A stretch of 64,000 bases of DNA, from assembly GCA_944381185.1 (NCBI GenBank), contig CALWKE010000001.1:124001-188000 (forward strand). Reading direction: 5' to 3'. The stretch comes from an uncultured Clostridia bacterium (lineage in GTDB: Bacteria; Bacillota; Clostridia; Christensenellales; UBA1242). The position numbers and the translations under genes were made by a program. Shown here one piece after another: positions 8,304-16,816 of the stretch. Position 1 is the first letter of the stretch; every line of letters starts with the position of its first letter. The notes under the pieces are model-generated. The model was given only the letters and a program-made list of their open reading frames with translations. It had not been told where the DNA came from and did not search any database.

Positions 8304-9725
8304 CTAAATTATATTTATCCCCACAAAACCAATTATATTCCCCAGTTCATCATAAACTTCATTTGAATATCTTGTTCTTGGGTCCCAATATTTGTAAGAA
8401 TAAATCTTTGTTTCTTCATTATATTCATAGAACTTTTCAAGATTTTCACTATTAAATTCAGCAAACTCAAATTTAAATGTGTGAGATAAATCAAAATCTG
8501 AAAGTGATATTGTTATATCAAAGGTTTGGTGTGTGTCAAAATACGCACTTGAAACTGTTAAGGTGTAATAAGTGCCATTGGCTGATAATTTTAAATTGTC
8601 TTCATCAGCAGATATTTCAAAAGGATTTTCACTATCATTTGGAGTTAAGTAAACAATGTCGCCATTGGTGTAGACCTTTCTAAACCTTAAATAAATTGTT
8701 GATACCTTGTCAGTAAAATAAGTATTATAAACTGAATTTTCATTTGTTAATTCAAGATTAGACTCGGCCTTTTGATAACTTAAGAACTTTTCTAATATTT
8801 CAGTATCATTTTGAATGATATCTTCTGTTAACGAACCTTCATCAATCTTTTCAGTGTTCATAAACACATAACCATCAGTAAAGTCTGGTGTTGTTGCAAG
8901 TTCAATTTGCAAAAATTCAGGTGTGTATGCCACAATACGAACATTGACATAATAATTATCAGAAATTTTTATTCTTCCGTCTGCAGTATAGTAATAAGTT
9001 TGAACAACAATGGTTTCATTCATATTATTTGTTAAATCAGACTTGCAAGTTAAAACAAGTTTTTTATTATCTGCATCAATATAAACTTCTTCAAAAACAT
9101 CTTTATTGACTTTTGTTTCATCAATTCTAATTAAACTGCTGTTAACAATTTCACTTGCATCACTGTTTTCAGGTGTTGAAACAACATAATCATAAGTATA
9201 CTGAATTGAATCTGAATAAGAAATTATTTGATTTGGAAAATAATTAGAATATTCACCATAATATCTGTTATCATAAACAACAAAGTCATCAGCAACTTCA
9301 TTATAAACATAAATATCAAAACTATCAACAACACTTCCAATTTTAACAGAAATTGTTGCAACCCCTGCACCAACATATTCAACATAGCAACGATTTCCCG
9401 TTATAATTACCCTTGCAACCGAAGTGTCTGAAGAAGAAATTTCAACATCGGTTGTGTTTATTGAAGTGTATGCATAAATACCAATTTCAAAACGATTTGA
9501 ACCATCGGCAGTCATGTATACTGTTTTATTTTTTATTGATGTAAATTCAGCTGTGCTATCTGTATAAACATATCCTCTAGCATTACTTACTGGTTCAACA
9601 ATTCGAAGGTCATAAATATAATAAGTTCGATTATTTTGCACTAAAAAATAGATGGATAATCCACCAACCAAAACAACCAGTGTTACCGCCATAAAAATTC
9701 CAACAAGTTTTAGTGTTTTTTTCAT
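8304..9725 (-). CDS. Exported protein with Ig-like domain, unknown
   Basis: A 473-residue protein with a single N-terminal membrane segment or signal anchor (about residues 7-29) and a large outside part rich in Tyr, Ser, Thr and Asp. Residues of about 85-140 (SSDTSVARV to GAGVATISVKIG) look like a bacterial Ig-like (BIG2) fold. The rest is beta-rich with no motif I know. A GGTGGAG site decides the start, and a sigma-A promoter lies at 9753-9782. Probably a cell-surface protein; function unknown. Confidence 0.65.
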   Translation of the reverse strand: MKKTLKLVGIFMAVTLVVLVGGLSIYFLVQNNRTYYIYDLRIVEPVSNARGYVYTDSTAEFTSIKNKTVYMTADGSNRFEIGIYAYTSINTTDVEISSSDTSVARVIITGNRCYVEYVGAGVATISVKIGSVVDSFDIYVYNEVADDFVVYDNRYYGEYSNYFPNQIISYSDSIQYTYDYVVSTPENSDASEIVNSSLIRIDETKVNKDVFEEVYIDADNKKLVLTCKSDLTNNMNETIVVQTYYYTADGRIKISDNYYVNVRIVAYTPEFLQIELATTPDFTDGYVFMNTEKIDEGSLTEDIIQNDTEILEKFLSYQKAESNLELTNENSVYNTYFTDKVSTIYLRFRKVYTNGDIVYLTPNDSENPFEISADEDNLKLSANGTYYTLTVSSAYFDTHQTFDITISLSDFDLSHTFKFEFAEFNSENLEKFYEYNEETKIYSYKYWDPRTRYSNEVYDELGNIIGFVGINII

Positions 9726-9752
9726 TATTCTCCACCCAATCTATACATATTT

Positions 9753-9782
9753 AATATATAATATTTATTCTAGATATGTCAA
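9753..9782 (-). promoter_or_regulatory. Sigma-A promoter of exported Ig-like protein gene
   Basis: TTGACA (9782-9777), 18-bp spacer, TATATT (9758-9753), minus strand, about 30 bp before the start codon. Confidence 0.55.
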
Positions 9783-9832
9783 ATAATTGTTTGCATAATA
9801 GTGTAAACTATACCTTTTATTAAACAGCATAA

Positions 9833-9861
9833 AAAAAGAGTGCATTTTCTGCACTCTTTTT
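9833..9861 (-). terminator. Terminator of beta-helix surface protein gene
   Basis: AAAAAGAGTGCA and TGCACTCTTTTT form a 12-bp hairpin with a 5-base loop, just after the stop codon at 9869. Confidence 0.85.
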
Positions 9862-9868
9862 ATTTTGA

Positions 9869-11614
9869 TTATCCAACAATTTCAACATCGAATGTTCTGA
9901 TTGTATCAAGTTTTTCAACTTGTGCGTAGATTGAACTAGAAACTTCAATTTTGATTGTTTCAAATCCACCAACTGTTTCACAATATCTGTCACCTGTTAA
10001 AAGGTCGTTTACAGCACCAACATAGAGAGCTGCAACTGTGCTGTTATCAGTATTTTTAAGTAAAACATTACCAGTGAGTTTGATGTTATATGTGAATTCA
10101 TTTTCAATGTCGTCAACTGTTTTTGTGAGTTCAACTTGATAGTGAGAACCAGTTTTAACAAGTCCAAATGCTTTTAATACATTTACATTAGATGTTACGA
10201 TTACGTCTTTAATTGTTACATAATTTTCACCAGCATCATAAGTTTTGTCTGTTGACCAAATTTCATTGATTGCACCAGCATAGATTGCATCCAAGTCAAC
10301 ATCTGCTTCAACTGTTACATTGTTAATTGTTGAAACTTGAGTGTTATCATTTGCTCTTAAAACACAAGCGATACCTGAAACCCAAGCAACTTTAACATCG
10401 TCAATTGTTTCAACAGCTGATGTGTCAAATCTAACATCACTTTCTTTTGCATCAAGAACAACATTTGTGTTTTGAATTGTTACTGTTTCACCATAACCTA
10501 CAACACCACCAACATAGAGAGCTTGAATAAATCTTGTTGTGAAGGTTAAGTTAACATTAACACCGTCAATTGTTGAGTCGTAAGCATATCCAGCAACACC
10601 ACCAACAAAGTAACGATCTTCAACATTTGTGATTATTTGAACATTAACCTTTCCAGTTACGATTGGTTTAACTTGTGCTTCAACTTTTTCTGGTTCAACT
10701 TCAACAACTTCATCAGAAACTGTTTCAGCATCATCAACTACAGGTTCTTCTGTTTCAGGAACTTCAACTTCTTCACCTTCAACTGGAGTTTCAGGAACTT
10801 CAACTTCTGGTTCTTCTGGAAGAGTAAGTTCTTCACTTGCAATAACACAGTTATCAGCAACGGCAACTACACCACCAATTGCATTGAAGCCTTGAACATG
10901 GTTTTCAGCATAAACTGAATATGCATCAGCATCGATAACAGCATCTACATTAACAGAAACGGTTGAGTTTTTAGCGATTGCTGCAACACTTGCAACAGTG
11001 ATTTCGTTCATTGCTGCACCCATGTCTGTTCCAAATAAGTCGTCAAGATTGTTAACATAGGTATAAACTTCGTCAGCAACTGTGATTTTAAGACCTTCAA
11101 CTGCTAAATATCTAATTTCAGCATCTTCAATGCTTCCAAAGATAGCAATATGTGCATTGTATCTGTTTTCATCATTTGCACTTTGGTAAATGAATGAATT
11201 AAGATTGTCTTTGTTAACATTGATTGTAATGTTTTTAAGTGAATATCCATTACCATTGATGTGACCATTGAATGCTACGTCTTTATTGAAGAGTGTTACA
11301 TAGTCAACACCTGCAAAGTCAACATCATTATAAAGTTCAAAGTATGCACCTTCTGCACCATGCTCATTAATTAATGCCATAAATGTTTCGGCAGAATAAA
11401 TATAGTATGGATTTTCTTCTGTTCCGTCAGCATTGTCATTGATATCAGCAGGAACATTAACTTCTTGCCCACCTTGTGAAGTGTGATCTGAATCAGGTCC
11501 TAATGGATTCTTTCCAAAGTTAGGAACAACAACGCTAGCAACAGTAACAGCAACAAGTGCAACTGTTAAAATTATGCTACAAATTAAAGATAAAAATAAA
11601 TTTCTCTTTTTCAT
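9869..11614 (-). CDS. Large secreted beta-helix-like protein with Pro/Glu linker
   Basis: A 581-residue exported protein. Residues 1-30 form a signal peptide or anchor. Then comes a region resembling GLUG-type right-handed beta-helix repeats: ENPYYIYSAETF, FNGHINGNGYSLKNITI and several later AVAxN and GGVAGYAYDS/GGVVGYG turns. Around residues 270-325 there is an acidic linker rich in Pro, Glu and Val, then more repeats. I start at the third of three close ATGs (11614) because the GGGAG site lies about 9 bases before it and abuts the first one. Two good promoters lie upstream. Likely a surface adhesin or scaffold; no enzymatic motif. Confidence 0.7.
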   Translation of the reverse strand: MKKRNLFLSLICSIILTVALVAVTVASVVVPNFGKNPLGPDSDHTSQGGQEVNVPADINDNADGTEENPYYIYSAETFMALINEHGAEGAYFELYNDVDFAGVDYVTLFNKDVAFNGHINGNGYSLKNITINVNKDNLNSFIYQSANDENRYNAHIAIFGSIEDAEIRYLAVEGLKITVADEVYTYVNNLDDLFGTDMGAAMNEITVASVAAIAKNSTVSVNVDAVIDADAYSVYAENHVQGFNAIGGVVAVADNCVIASEELTLPEEPEVEVPETPVEGEEVEVPETEEPVVDDAETVSDEVVEVEPEKVEAQVKPIVTGKVNVQIITNVEDRYFVGGVAGYAYDSTIDGVNVNLTFTTRFIQALYVGGVVGYGETVTIQNTNVVLDAKESDVRFDTSAVETIDDVKVAWVSGIACVLRANDNTQVSTINNVTVEADVDLDAIYAGAINEIWSTDKTYDAGENYVTIKDVIVTSNVNVLKAFGLVKTGSHYQVELTKTVDDIENEFTYNIKLTGNVLLKNTDNSTVAALYVGAVNDLLTGDRYCETVGGFETIKIEVSSSIYAQVEKLDTIRTFDVEIVG

Positions 11615-11644
11615 CTTCATCATCTCCCTTTTTTAGTTTAGAAC

Positions 11645-11673
11645 ATTATACTACATTACGCAATAAATGTCAA
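11645..11673 (-). promoter_or_regulatory. Consensus sigma-A promoter, proximal
   Basis: TTGACA (11673-11668), 17-bp spacer, TATAAT (11650-11645), both boxes perfect, 30 bp before the beta-helix gene. Confidence 0.8.
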
Positions 11674-11770
11674 TAGTTATTAAAAAATTTTTCAACTCAA
11701 AAAACTTAATTTCCGAAAATTTCAGAGATTAGGTTGTTTTTAAAGTTTGCTTAACATAACCATTACTTGT

Positions 11771-11799
11771 ATTATATCATAACTATTTACAAAATGCAA
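11771..11799 (-). promoter_or_regulatory. Second sigma-A promoter, distal
   Basis: TTGCAT, 17-bp spacer, extended -10 TGATATAAT on the minus strand, about 125 bp upstream of the proximal promoter of the beta-helix gene. The rest of the gap 11624-11885 is AT-rich and shows no gene. Confidence 0.6.
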
Positions 11800-11887
11800 T
11801 ACCTCCTGATAAAAAAATATGATTTTATATGATTTATATGTTAAAATGAGCAAAAAAGTTACAATTTTTATATAAATTAAGCAACAA

Positions 11888-12115
11888 AAAAAACACGGTT
11901 ATTTGCCGTGTTATATAGTGTAGACAATTTATTTAATGTAGGCTGCAGAAAAACGAGTGAAGCAAGGCTCGAAAAATGCCTAAAAGCAGGAGTTTAGTAA
12001 GTCTAAATGACTGTTTTTAGGCGTTTTTCAGTAAACGCAGAAAGAAAAATATTTCCATATTTTTCGGTCACGACGTTTTTATACAGCCTAAAACACGGCT
12101 ATTTGCCGTGTTTTA
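11888..12115. repeat. Structured element flanked by duplicated terminator hairpins
   Basis: Two near-identical hairpins (AAAACACGGYTATTTGCCGTGTT) lie at 11890-11912 and 12090-12112 in direct orientation. The right one is the terminator of the lipoprotein gene at 12119. The 175 bp between them is full of inverted repeats: TAGGCTG/CAGCCTA (11939 and 12083), AAAAACG/CGTTTTT inside it, a long imperfect hairpin from GAAAAATGCC (11971) to GGCGTTTTTC (12029), and GAAAAATAT/ATATTTTTC (12044-12065). No reading frame fits. It could be a small palindromic insertion that duplicated its target, or a structured RNA. Confidence 0.6.
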
Positions 12116-12118
12116 GTT

Positions 12119-13144
12119 TTACTTTAAATTAATATTAAAAATTACCGCAAACGCATTGCCATCGCCATCAATAAGCGGGGTCCAAATGTTGACTTTTAAT
12201 GACAAACTGCCATCAGTTGTTATTAAAAGTGTGCTTGCGTCGTTATCAATTTCAACATATCTTGAATTATTTGTTGTGCAAGATGATGTCGTTTCTGTGT
12301 AAAGCCCCGACTCACTGAAAGCATAGAGCCTCCAACTCAAAATATAATGACCTTCTTCATATTCTAAATCAGACAAATTTATGTCAATAGTGTCACCATT
12401 ATTGACAAATTTGTCATAGCCACTCACAAGCAAATATCCTGAACTTGCATTTTGAACAACATTGAAATGAATTGTAAATGAAAGACCTTTTGATTCACCC
12501 TGCATATCATTTAGAGTTACTGTTACTGTTGCAGCGGCTGAATTTCGCCTTACAGAACAAACTTTAAGCCTATTTTCATTTGGAACATCAATAACAGTTT
12601 CATCACTTGTTGCAATAGTAAAATTGAACTCATTATCTGTTATTGGTCTTGTGTAGGTTGAGCCCGCACCATCATCAAACTCACCATAAACATTGATTGT
12701 ATAAACACCAAAAGCATTTATGTTTACTTGAGTTAAGTCTGTTTGAATTTTTACTGGATATTCCTTTAATCTAACTATGCAAGTGTCCGTATGACCATTT
12801 ATATGAATTCTAATTTGAATTTCTTGGAAATCTAAACTTTTGACTGTTATTACGCCGTTTATAAGTTCATAACGAACACGATTGGCTGGGTCGCCACCTA
12901 TTGGCTGATATGTAACAGAATAACCCGACCAAGAAGATGGATTGACCTTATAGTCAAGGTTTGTTGCAACATTTAAATCAACTTCAAAAATTGCATATCC
13001 TGTTTCTTTATCATATTTTGATGAAACAAAATGAACGCCCCTTGCCTCATTTGTTGCCGTTGCACCACAGCCTGACAAAAGTATTGTGACAGGAAGCATC
13101 ACAACCATAAGAAATATCAGTGTTTTTGCTAACTTTTTTTTCAC
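12119..13144 (-). CDS. Lipoprotein with Ig-like domains, unknown
   Basis: A 341-residue lipoprotein: a basic start, a hydrophobic stretch, and the lipobox LLSGC with Cys at about residue 26. The mature part is beta-rich with two regions resembling bacterial Ig-like folds, each ending in a motif such as AAATVTVTL. The start is GTG, chosen because a GGGGAG site lies 7 bases before it. The gene begins 11 bp after pyk and is probably co-transcribed with it, which says little about function. It ends at a terminator that is also the right flank of the structured element. Confidence 0.7.
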   Translation of the reverse strand: MKKKLAKTLIFLMVVMLPVTILLSGCGATATNEARGVHFVSSKYDKETGYAIFEVDLNVATNLDYKVNPSSWSGYSVTYQPIGGDPANRVRYELINGVITVKSLDFQEIQIRIHINGHTDTCIVRLKEYPVKIQTDLTQVNINAFGVYTINVYGEFDDGAGSTYTRPITDNEFNFTIATSDETVIDVPNENRLKVCSVRRNSAAATVTVTLNDMQGESKGLSFTIHFNVVQNASSGYLLVSGYDKFVNNGDTIDINLSDLEYEEGHYILSWRLYAFSESGLYTETTSSCTTNNSRYVEIDNDASTLLITTDGSLSLKVNIWTPLIDGDGNAFAVIFNINLK

Positions 13145-13155
13145 TTGTATCTCCC

Positions 13156-14565
13156 CTATTCAATTTCTGAAACAACTAGCATATTAGAACCTGTTGAACC
13201 CGTTATTACTCCCGCAGTTTGAATAACTAAATCACCAGATTTAACAAGTTTGTTTTGTTTTGCCTTTTCACGAGCAGACTTTAAAAGTTCATCTGTATTA
13301 AAATAAACCTTATCTAAAATTGGATATACTCCCCAAAGCATGCCTAATTTAAAATAAACCTTATAATTTGGTGTTAAAGCTATTATTGGGCATTCTGGCT
13401 TAAACCTTGAAATGCTGATTGCTGATGCACCCGTGTTTGTTGTAACAAGAATTGCTTGAGCATTAAGACTTGATGCAAGAGCACAGCCAGCATAGCCAAT
13501 CCCCGATGTTACATCTTTAGCAAAGTGCAAATCTGCAATAGGATTTGAGTAGTTTATTGAATTTTCAGCCTCTGTTGCAATTTTTTGCATAGTTTCAACT
13601 GCAAGCACAGGGTTTTTGCCTGCACTGGTTTCACCAGAGAGCATAATAGCAGATGTTCCATCATAAATTGCATTGGCCACATCTGAAATTTCTGCCCTTG
13701 TTGGACGCACATTTGTTACCATTGATTCAAGCATTTGAGTTGCAGTTATTGAGTATTTGCCAAGGTCATTTGCAATTTTTATCATCTCTTTTTGAATTGC
13801 AGGAAGTTTTTCAAAGTGAATTTCAACACCCATATCACCTCTTGCAACCATAACGCCATCTGATGCACGAATAATTTCGTCCATTCGCTCAACACCCTTG
13901 GCTGACTCTATTTTTGAAATAATAAATGCATCTTTCTCTCCAAGGCTTGCAAGATAGTTTCTGACATCTTGAACATCTTGTGCAGAATTTACAAAAGAAA
14001 TTGAATAACAATCTACCCCATTTTGAACACCAAAGGCAAGATCGTTTTTATCATTTATACTTAAATATTCCATATTGAGTTCAACACTTGGAATATTTAT
14101 TGATTTATTATTTGAAAGTTCACCGCCAACATCAACTTCAGTGTAAATAACTGTGTTTGTTTTTCCTGTTACAACAAGTTCAATAAGTCCATCATTTAAA
14201 AGTATTCTTGTGCCTTTTTTAACAATTGAAGGAAGTCTGTTATATGTTACAGAAACAATCGTTTCATCACCTTCAACATTTTCAGTTGTAAGTGCAAAAT
14301 CTTGACCCTTTTTGAGCATGATTTTGCCTTTTTTGAATTGTTTAATTCGAATTTCTGGACCTTTTGTGTCAAGCATTATAGCAACTGGAAGCCCAAGCTC
14401 AAACCTTGCCTGTTTAACAAGGTCAATAAGTTGTTTGTGTGATTCATGTGTGCCATGACTCATGTTAAACCTAGCAACATCCATGCCAGCCAACATCATT
14501 GATTTTAATGTTTCAATATCACTGCAAGCAGGTCCTATTGTGCAAACAATTTTTGTTCTATTCAT
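13156..14565 (-). CDS. pyk: Pyruvate kinase
   Basis: Last step of glycolysis, phosphoenolpyruvate plus ADP to pyruvate plus ATP. All main motifs are present: TKIVCTIGPA at the N-terminus, RFNMSHG, MLDTKGPEIR, the catalytic IISKIES, MVARGDMGVE, and TATQMLESM. At 469 residues it is the standard form without the extra PEP-utiliser-like domain found in Bacillus. The start at 14565 has a TTGGAG site. No phosphofructokinase gene is nearby, unlike the common pfkA-pyk order. Confidence 0.97.
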   Translation of the reverse strand: MNRTKIVCTIGPACSDIETLKSMMLAGMDVARFNMSHGTHESHKQLIDLVKQARFELGLPVAIMLDTKGPEIRIKQFKKGKIMLKKGQDFALTTENVEGDETIVSVTYNRLPSIVKKGTRILLNDGLIELVVTGKTNTVIYTEVDVGGELSNNKSINIPSVELNMEYLSINDKNDLAFGVQNGVDCYSISFVNSAQDVQDVRNYLASLGEKDAFIISKIESAKGVERMDEIIRASDGVMVARGDMGVEIHFEKLPAIQKEMIKIANDLGKYSITATQMLESMVTNVRPTRAEISDVANAIYDGTSAIMLSGETSAGKNPVLAVETMQKIATEAENSINYSNPIADLHFAKDVTSGIGYAGCALASSLNAQAILVTTNTGASAISISRFKPECPIIALTPNYKVYFKLGMLWGVYPILDKVYFNTDELLKSAREKAKQNKLVKSGDLVIQTAGVITGSTGSNMLVVSEIE

Positions 14566-14588
14566 AATAATCTCCAATATAATAATAT

Positions 14589-14617
14589 ATTATACTTACA
14601 CATATTTATTATATTAA
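14589..14617 (-). promoter_or_regulatory. Probable pyk promoter
   Basis: TTAATA, 17-bp spacer, TATAAT on the minus strand, 24 bp before the pyk start codon. The -35 match is moderate. Confidence 0.5.
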
Positions 14618-14645
14618 GAAAAGAAATAAAAGGCAAATAAAAATA

Positions 14646-14663
14646 AAAGGTTTAAACCTTTTA
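14646..14663 (-). terminator. Terminator of M23 gene
   Basis: AAAAGG-TTTAAA-CCTTTT hairpin followed by ATTTTTATTT on the minus strand, overlapping the stop codon at 14661. The stem is short. Confidence 0.5.
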
Positions 14664-15293
14664 TTTGTTAAATGAAAAATATTCTGTTGGGTCAATGAGT
14701 TTGTTATCTTTAGTTAGTTCTAAATGAAGATGAACTCCGTCTGCTTTTTCGGCTAAAAAACCTGTGATTTTGCCAATATCTTGACCTTTTTTAACTTCAT
14801 CACCCTCTTTAACTAAAACATTTGAATCAAGCCCTTTATAGGTCACAACCAAATTGTCTGCTACCTCTAAATAAACAACAGTGCCGTTCATCATAGAACT
14901 TTCAACCTTAATTATCTTTCCATCATAAACCGCTTTTGACATCTGCCCGTCGTTGCAAGCAAAGTCAAGTGCTTGATGAGTGCACCAATACTTTGTTGTT
15001 GCATCATAAAGAAGTTCTTTTTCAGCATATTTTTTTGAAATTGTTGCATTTTCAAATGGAAGGTCAAACAAAATTTCGTTCGTTGAAGTCGTTTCATCAG
15101 AACCATCATTAACATTGTCTGTTTGTTCATTGCCAGCAGGATTATCAGTAAAGATAGATTCATTGCTATTTTTTATTGATGTGTATGCTGAAATTGCAAC
15201 AATCCCAAGCACCAAAACAGTGCAAAGTCCAACAGTTATAGGATAGATATTTCTCTTAAAAAAATGTTTTGCTTTGAGTAAGAAAGTTTTCAT
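14661..15293 (-). CDS. Membrane-anchored M23 (LytM) protein, SpoIIQ-like
   Basis: A 210-residue protein with a single N-terminal membrane helix (about residues 17-38), an acidic linker, and a LytM/M23 domain from about residue 85. The zinc-site motifs HQALDF (HxxxD) and HLHLEL are both kept, so unlike Bacillus SpoIIQ it could be an active endopeptidase. One helix plus M23 is the architecture of SpoIIQ, which joins forespore and mother cell in sporulation, but it also fits vegetative wall hydrolases. The start has an AAGGGGG site. No sporulation sigma promoter could be confirmed by eye. Confidence 0.8.
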   Translation of the reverse strand: MKTFLLKAKHFFKRNIYPITVGLCTVLVLGIVAISAYTSIKNSNESIFTDNPAGNEQTDNVNDGSDETTSTNEILFDLPFENATISKKYAEKELLYDATTKYWCTHQALDFACNDGQMSKAVYDGKIIKVESSMMNGTVVYLEVADNLVVTYKGLDSNVLVKEGDEVKKGQDIGKITGFLAEKADGVHLHLELTKDNKLIDPTEYFSFNK

Positions 15294-15363
15294 AAATTCC
15301 CCCTTCGTTACTCAAATATTTGACATCAAAAAAAATTTTATACAAAAAAAAAGAAAAAATTTA

Positions 15364-16764
15364 TTACACTTTTTTCTTTTTTAATTTATTATTTTTTGAA
15401 ATATTATACGCAATTTGCCCAACTTCATGAATAAATCCATGAATTAATATTAGGTAATACGATAAAAATCTCCATGAAAGTAATGCCCAAACAATATTAT
15501 TTCCAACACTCATGCCAAACAAGAATATGAATGCAATTTCAATTAAACCAGTTCCACCCGGAAGTGGGAGAAAACTGCTTGCCATTGAACAAATGTAATA
15601 TTTTGTTATACAGATAATAAAAAACAATACTGGTGACATTCCTGCACCATCTGTTCCAAGAAAAGCCATTACAACAAAATATGAAAGTGAAGCATATGAT
15701 AAGCACTCGCAAAGACATAGAAATATCATTTTAAATAGAAGTGCCTTATGCTTCCAAAGGTAAGACATTGAAAGTTTGTATTCTGCCACTTGATTTAAAA
15801 CTTTTTTATAGGTTTTGCGATAGTTTTTTACGATTTTTAATTTATAGCCGATACGAAGAAGCCCACTTATAAATGACCTAGTAAAGAGTGTGCCACTTGA
15901 AATAAAGAACATAAAAACAACGAGCAACACCGTTATAACCAAACCAATGACGCCTAGTATTTCAAAAATAAGCAAAAGAATATCATTAAAAGGTGTTGTT
16001 AAAGGAATTTTTGGAAGAAAAAATATAAAGAATATTAACGCAACAAAAGCATTAACTGCCGTGTTCATTATCATTTTAATGATTGGAATACTTGTTGAAA
16101 CACCAGCAGAAATATCGTTTTGTGCAAGTTTAACAATTTGCATTGGCTGACCGCCAACAGCAAAAGGGGTTACATTATCGTAATATTTTCCAGTTATGGC
16201 AACATCGTAAGAAAGCCACCACCTGTTTCGCCCTGTAAAATCTCGTATTATAACTTTATACATAATAGTTTGAATAAACATATAAAATATATAAGCTAAA
16301 ACACCACCTGCAAGCCACCAGAGCCTGTCACCTTGCATTTTAATCACCGATGAAAGAGATGCACCATCTTCACCCACCGAATTTATTAAGTTTTTCACAA
16401 TGAAAAACATAAAGATAAGGTTGAAAATTAAAAGGCAAGCATTAATTATTGTGCTCTTTTTTCGTTTTTTAGGCGATTGTGTTTCAAGGGCCTCTTTCAT
16501 CTTTTCATCAACAATTTCTTGTGAAAGACCCAAGCCACATTCACTTTTATTAAGTTCGGTTTGATTTTTATTCAAAGCCGATTTTTCATCAGCATTAATT
16601 TCACTATCATTTTCAATCAAATTTAGTTCATTATTTAAATTTGAACTTTCATTTGATTTTTTTTCAATATTTTTTTTCTTTTTAGAAAACTCTTTTGCAG
16701 GAGAAAAAATTGGTGAATTTTTCACATTTGTTTTTGCTGACTTAAATTTCTTTTTCTCCAACAT
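15364..16764 (-). CDS. Flippase-like membrane protein, UPF0104/MprF-N-like
   Basis: A 466-residue protein with a cytosolic charged N-terminal region of about 100 residues, rich in Lys, Asn and Glu, followed by about 8 membrane segments. The signature LPLPGGTGLIEIAF near residue 405 is typical of the lysylphosphatidylglycerol synthase transmembrane (UPF0104, YbhN-like) family, which moves or modifies lipids. There is no lysyltransferase domain. The start has an AAGGAAT site. It follows the PrsA-like gene (52-bp gap containing a terminator). Confidence 0.8.
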   Translation of the reverse strand: MLEKKKFKSAKTNVKNSPIFSPAKEFSKKKKNIEKKSNESSNLNNELNLIENDSEINADEKSALNKNQTELNKSECGLGLSQEIVDEKMKEALETQSPKKRKKSTIINACLLIFNLIFMFFIVKNLINSVGEDGASLSSVIKMQGDRLWWLAGGVLAYIFYMFIQTIMYKVIIRDFTGRNRWWLSYDVAITGKYYDNVTPFAVGGQPMQIVKLAQNDISAGVSTSIPIIKMIMNTAVNAFVALIFFIFFLPKIPLTTPFNDILLLIFEILGVIGLVITVLLVVFMFFISSGTLFTRSFISGLLRIGYKLKIVKNYRKTYKKVLNQVAEYKLSMSYLWKHKALLFKMIFLCLCECLSYASLSYFVVMAFLGTDGAGMSPVLFFIICITKYYICSMASSFLPLPGGTGLIEIAFIFLFGMSVGNNIVWALLSWRFLSYYLILIHGFIHEVGQIAYNISKNNKLKKKKV

Positions 16765-16794
16765 AATAATTCCTTAAATAAAATAATAATAAAA

Positions 16795-16815
16795 AAGCTA
16801 AAAATATTTAGCCTT
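16795..16815 (-). terminator. Terminator of PrsA-like gene
   Basis: GGCTAAA/TTTAGCT hairpin followed by six T on the minus strand, directly after the stop codon at 16817. Confidence 0.65.
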
Positions 16816-16816
16816 T

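Noticed and set aside
10637-10918. 93-codon plus-strand frame rich in Asn and Phe inside the surface-protein gene
   Set aside because: Antisense shadow of the Glu/Val/Pro linker; no start signals.
11755-11820. AGGAGG followed by a possible 19-codon frame upstream of the beta-helix gene
   Set aside because: The TTG start is only two bases from the SD and the sequence is better explained as a TTGCAT-N17-TATAAT promoter.
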